The notes under the pieces: generated by a model
Databases searched by the model: none
Told to the model about the DNA's origin: nothing
Seen by the model: the letters and a program-made list of their open reading frames with translations, nothing else
Translations under genes and position numbers: made by a program
Assembly (NCBI RefSeq): GCF_041296385.1
Contig: NW_027184061.1
Span: 1,448,501 to 1,512,500 of the forward strand
Direction of reading: 5' to 3'
Origin: Aphelocoma coerulescens
Lineage: Eukaryota > Chordata > Aves > Passeriformes > Corvidae
DNA length: 64,000 bases
Shown: positions 61,840 to 64,000 of the stretch, one piece after another
Layout: every line of letters begins with the position of its first letter
How positions within the stretch are numbered: the first letter of the stretch is position 1

Positions 61840-62710
61840 CTGGAGAAGCTGTGCCACGTGCGGCTGCTGCTGCTGGAGACATGGAGGGTGACATCAAGGA
61901 TGACAAGCTCTTCCTCCACCTGGCAAGCTGAAGATGATGGACTTCAATTGTGGCACCTTCTCCAAAGCCAGGCTCCACAGCGAATTTGCAGATGAGTCCA
62001 CATGCAGGGGGATGCTCCCAGATTTGTGCATTGCACAGCCTGGCCGGGAAGCAAAGGTTCCCCCCTTTGCTGGGGCAGATGCAACCAATTCTTCAATCGG
62101 CTGCCAAGCTGCTTTTTGGCAGGGCTGGGGGGATGGGCTGGGCTGGTTTTGAAATGGGAGTCTGCTCCTGGCCCTGCTGACAGTCCCCAGCACCCACCGT
62201 GGCCCCTGCACTGGGGCTGGGGCTGGGGCTGGGGCAGCCAGCCCGACACAAACAAAGCCCCATGGTGGGAGCAGAGGTTGGACACCAGAAGCTGTGCATG
62301 GGCTGCTTTGCTCTGCAGGCAAGGAAGGGCTTGGGCTGCTCCACTGCCCTTGTTGGCTTTGGGCTCAGCATGACTTTTGGGGGCAGTGCAGGGGGAAGGC
62401 AGAAAGCGTGGGCTGCCCTGGCCTTTGGGTGGGTTTTTCCCTCGCATGGCGGGCTTGGGCCTTCCTCAAGGCCCAGCAGGGAGAAGATTTTTTACCATTT
62501 TCCTTGTTTTCCGTTTTTGTCTGTAATCTCTTTTCATTGATTTATGGTTTGTTTTTCCAAAGGAAGCGTTCTAGGTGCTGTCTGGTCCGGATGGCGAAGT
62601 GCTTGGGAGCAGCTGTGGCGTGGATGGGACGTGCCCTTGGAGAAGGGCTGAGGACACCGTTTGGGAGCAGCTTTTCTTCTGGCGGCGGGAGGCGTGAGGT
62701 GGGTGCCCGT
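61840..62710 (+). pseudogene. Decayed PIM1-like kinase copy (right arm)
   Basis: Mirror of 880-1752. The exon 3 remnant is at about 61,841-61,992, intron-like DNA to 62,560, and the exon 4 remnant at about 62,565-62,700. The exon 3 donor is AT where the intact gene has GT. The decay is shared by both arms, so it predates the inverted duplication. Confidence 0.7.
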
Positions 62711-63590
62711 CCTCTTGGCACGGCTGGGATAAGGGCTTTTGGGAGACGGCAGCGAGCGCAGCAGCATCCCGCTCTGGGCAGCTGCTGAGGAGGTGGCTGT
62801 GCCACGGCCGGCTGCAGGCTGGGCACGTGTCCTGCCCTCCTGCTCTCCTGCCAGAGGCAGCAATGCTGGGCAGCTTTGGGCAGCGCTCTGAGCACGGCCA
62901 GCACGGCCTGGGCACCGCGGGCGGCTGGGACAAGGGGGACGGGAGCCTTCAGCTGACGGGCGCTTTCTGCTTTCCTTTCTCTCCTTGCAGCCGGGCTCTG
63001 TGGATGCTGAGGCTGCTCTGGGCTCCGCCAGGGCTCTGCTGCGGCTCAGCCCCGGGGCCACGAGAAGCCAACGAAGAAACGCCGTGACCTGCAGCAGAGA
63101 CGTGCTTGAGCAGCTCGGCAGTGCAGCTCAAGTTTGCAGAGCGTGCACCTCCAGGGGAAAATATGACACCCCCCCAATAACAAACTTGTTCAGTAACTTC
63201 TGAAATGAAATCAGTCTGGGATGACCCCCAATGCCATTTTTCAGCTTGCTCAAGCTGAAGCTCAGCCTTTCTCTGAACAGTTCTCTCCCCCACCTGCCTT
63301 TTGCTCCACAAGTGCTCCCTCTTTCCCCCAGTGAGTTCCCAGCTCACCGCAGTCCCCATTGCACTGTAGCCTTCCTTGATGCCCCTGGCCACGAGGAAGA
63401 GTGAGCCCCAGGTTTAGGGACTCATGTTGTCACTGGCTGAAGAACAGCAATGTCTCAGAGGTCTGGTGAGATTTGGGGGTCATTCAGAGCTGCTCTCCAG
63501 GCCTCAGCTCTGCTCACTGCTGGGTTCCCACTTCCTTTTCCTCATTCTTCACAGAGCAGGATGAGCTCTGTGAATGCCCTTGACCCTCAC

Positions 63591-64000
63591 CACTCTTCCC
63601 AGCCCAGCCACCCAGCCCAGTTAGGCTTAAACTGGAGCTTCTCTGTCTCCTCTGGCACCCCAGTGCAGTCCCCTCTGCGGGGAGCAGCAGCCCCAGAGCG
63701 CAGCACACAGCAGTGCAGGCCACACCTGGAGCAGCTCCCTGCAGCCATGGCCTGGCTCTTTGTGGCAACCAAATGCTCCCTGTGTGCAGCTGTCCCTGGA
63801 GGATGGCCCCAGGGCAGAGCCCAGCCGGGCTCCCACTGCATCCCCTGGAGCCTGGGGCAGACAGCGCTGGCAGAGCTGAGGTTCATGGTGAGCACCCAGC
63901 GCTGTGGCTCGCAGTCGCTGTTTGCAAGCATTGTGATCTCATCTCCTGCAACCTGTGGGGAAAACGAGCTGTGCAGCCAGGCCAGCGCTGCCCCTCTGGG
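63591..64000. other. Sequence outside the visible arm pairing
   Basis: The partner of this stretch would lie left of base 1. An open frame of about 70-110 codons on the minus strand has no recognisable domain. Confidence 0.4.

Overview
This window looks like bird nuclear DNA, most probably from a songbird. It carries compact multi-exon genes with clean GT-AG introns, CR1 LINE 3' ends, avian-type LTR retroelements, MHC class II beta fragments, and PIM1-like and PAK3-like kinase genes. Expansions of those two kinase families have been reported in zebra finch. I recognised no tRNA, rRNA, other structured RNA or CRISPR array by eye.

The dominant structure is a giant inverted repeat. The left arm (1 to about 23,690) is matched in reverse complement by the right arm (about 30,326 to 63,590), around a spacer of about 6.6 kb. 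Paired positions add up to about 63,550-63,590 in the outer third, 57,365-57,372 in the middle and 54,016-54,064 near the spacer. The two steps come from about 3.3 kb of extra retroviral sequence at 34.1-37.5 kb and about 6 kb of net extra sequence at 47.9-55.6 kb in the right arm. The left arm starts at or before base 1, so the full palindrome may be larger.

From outside to inside each arm holds: a decayed PIM-like copy; a five-exon PIM1-like kinase gene; the last exons of an MHC class II beta gene with its intron minisatellite; a fragment matching PIM intron 3; a ten-exon PAK-like kinase gene with an unusual N-terminus; a CpG-rich, probably bidirectional promoter; an LTR; remnants of a gammaretrovirus-like element; and a short C2H2 zinc-finger gene. 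The PIM gene and the zinc-finger gene each lie near a sequence matching the X-Y module of MHC class II promoters.

The copies are not equal. PIM1-like is open on the left (412 aa) but has a 16-nt deletion in exon 4 on the right. PAK-like is open in both arms, with C-termini that differ through one C in a homopolymer. The zinc-finger protein has six fingers on the left and seven on the right.

The spacer holds two broken MHC class II beta 5' ends, one joined to a class II transmembrane exon, another X-Y module, and LTR-like DNA. The right arm alone carries a truncated ERV-L-like provirus with a nested LTR, and part of a class II (ERVK-like) provirus. The region is best read as an MHC-associated, rapidly rearranging amplicon. 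The chromosome cannot be told from sequence alone.
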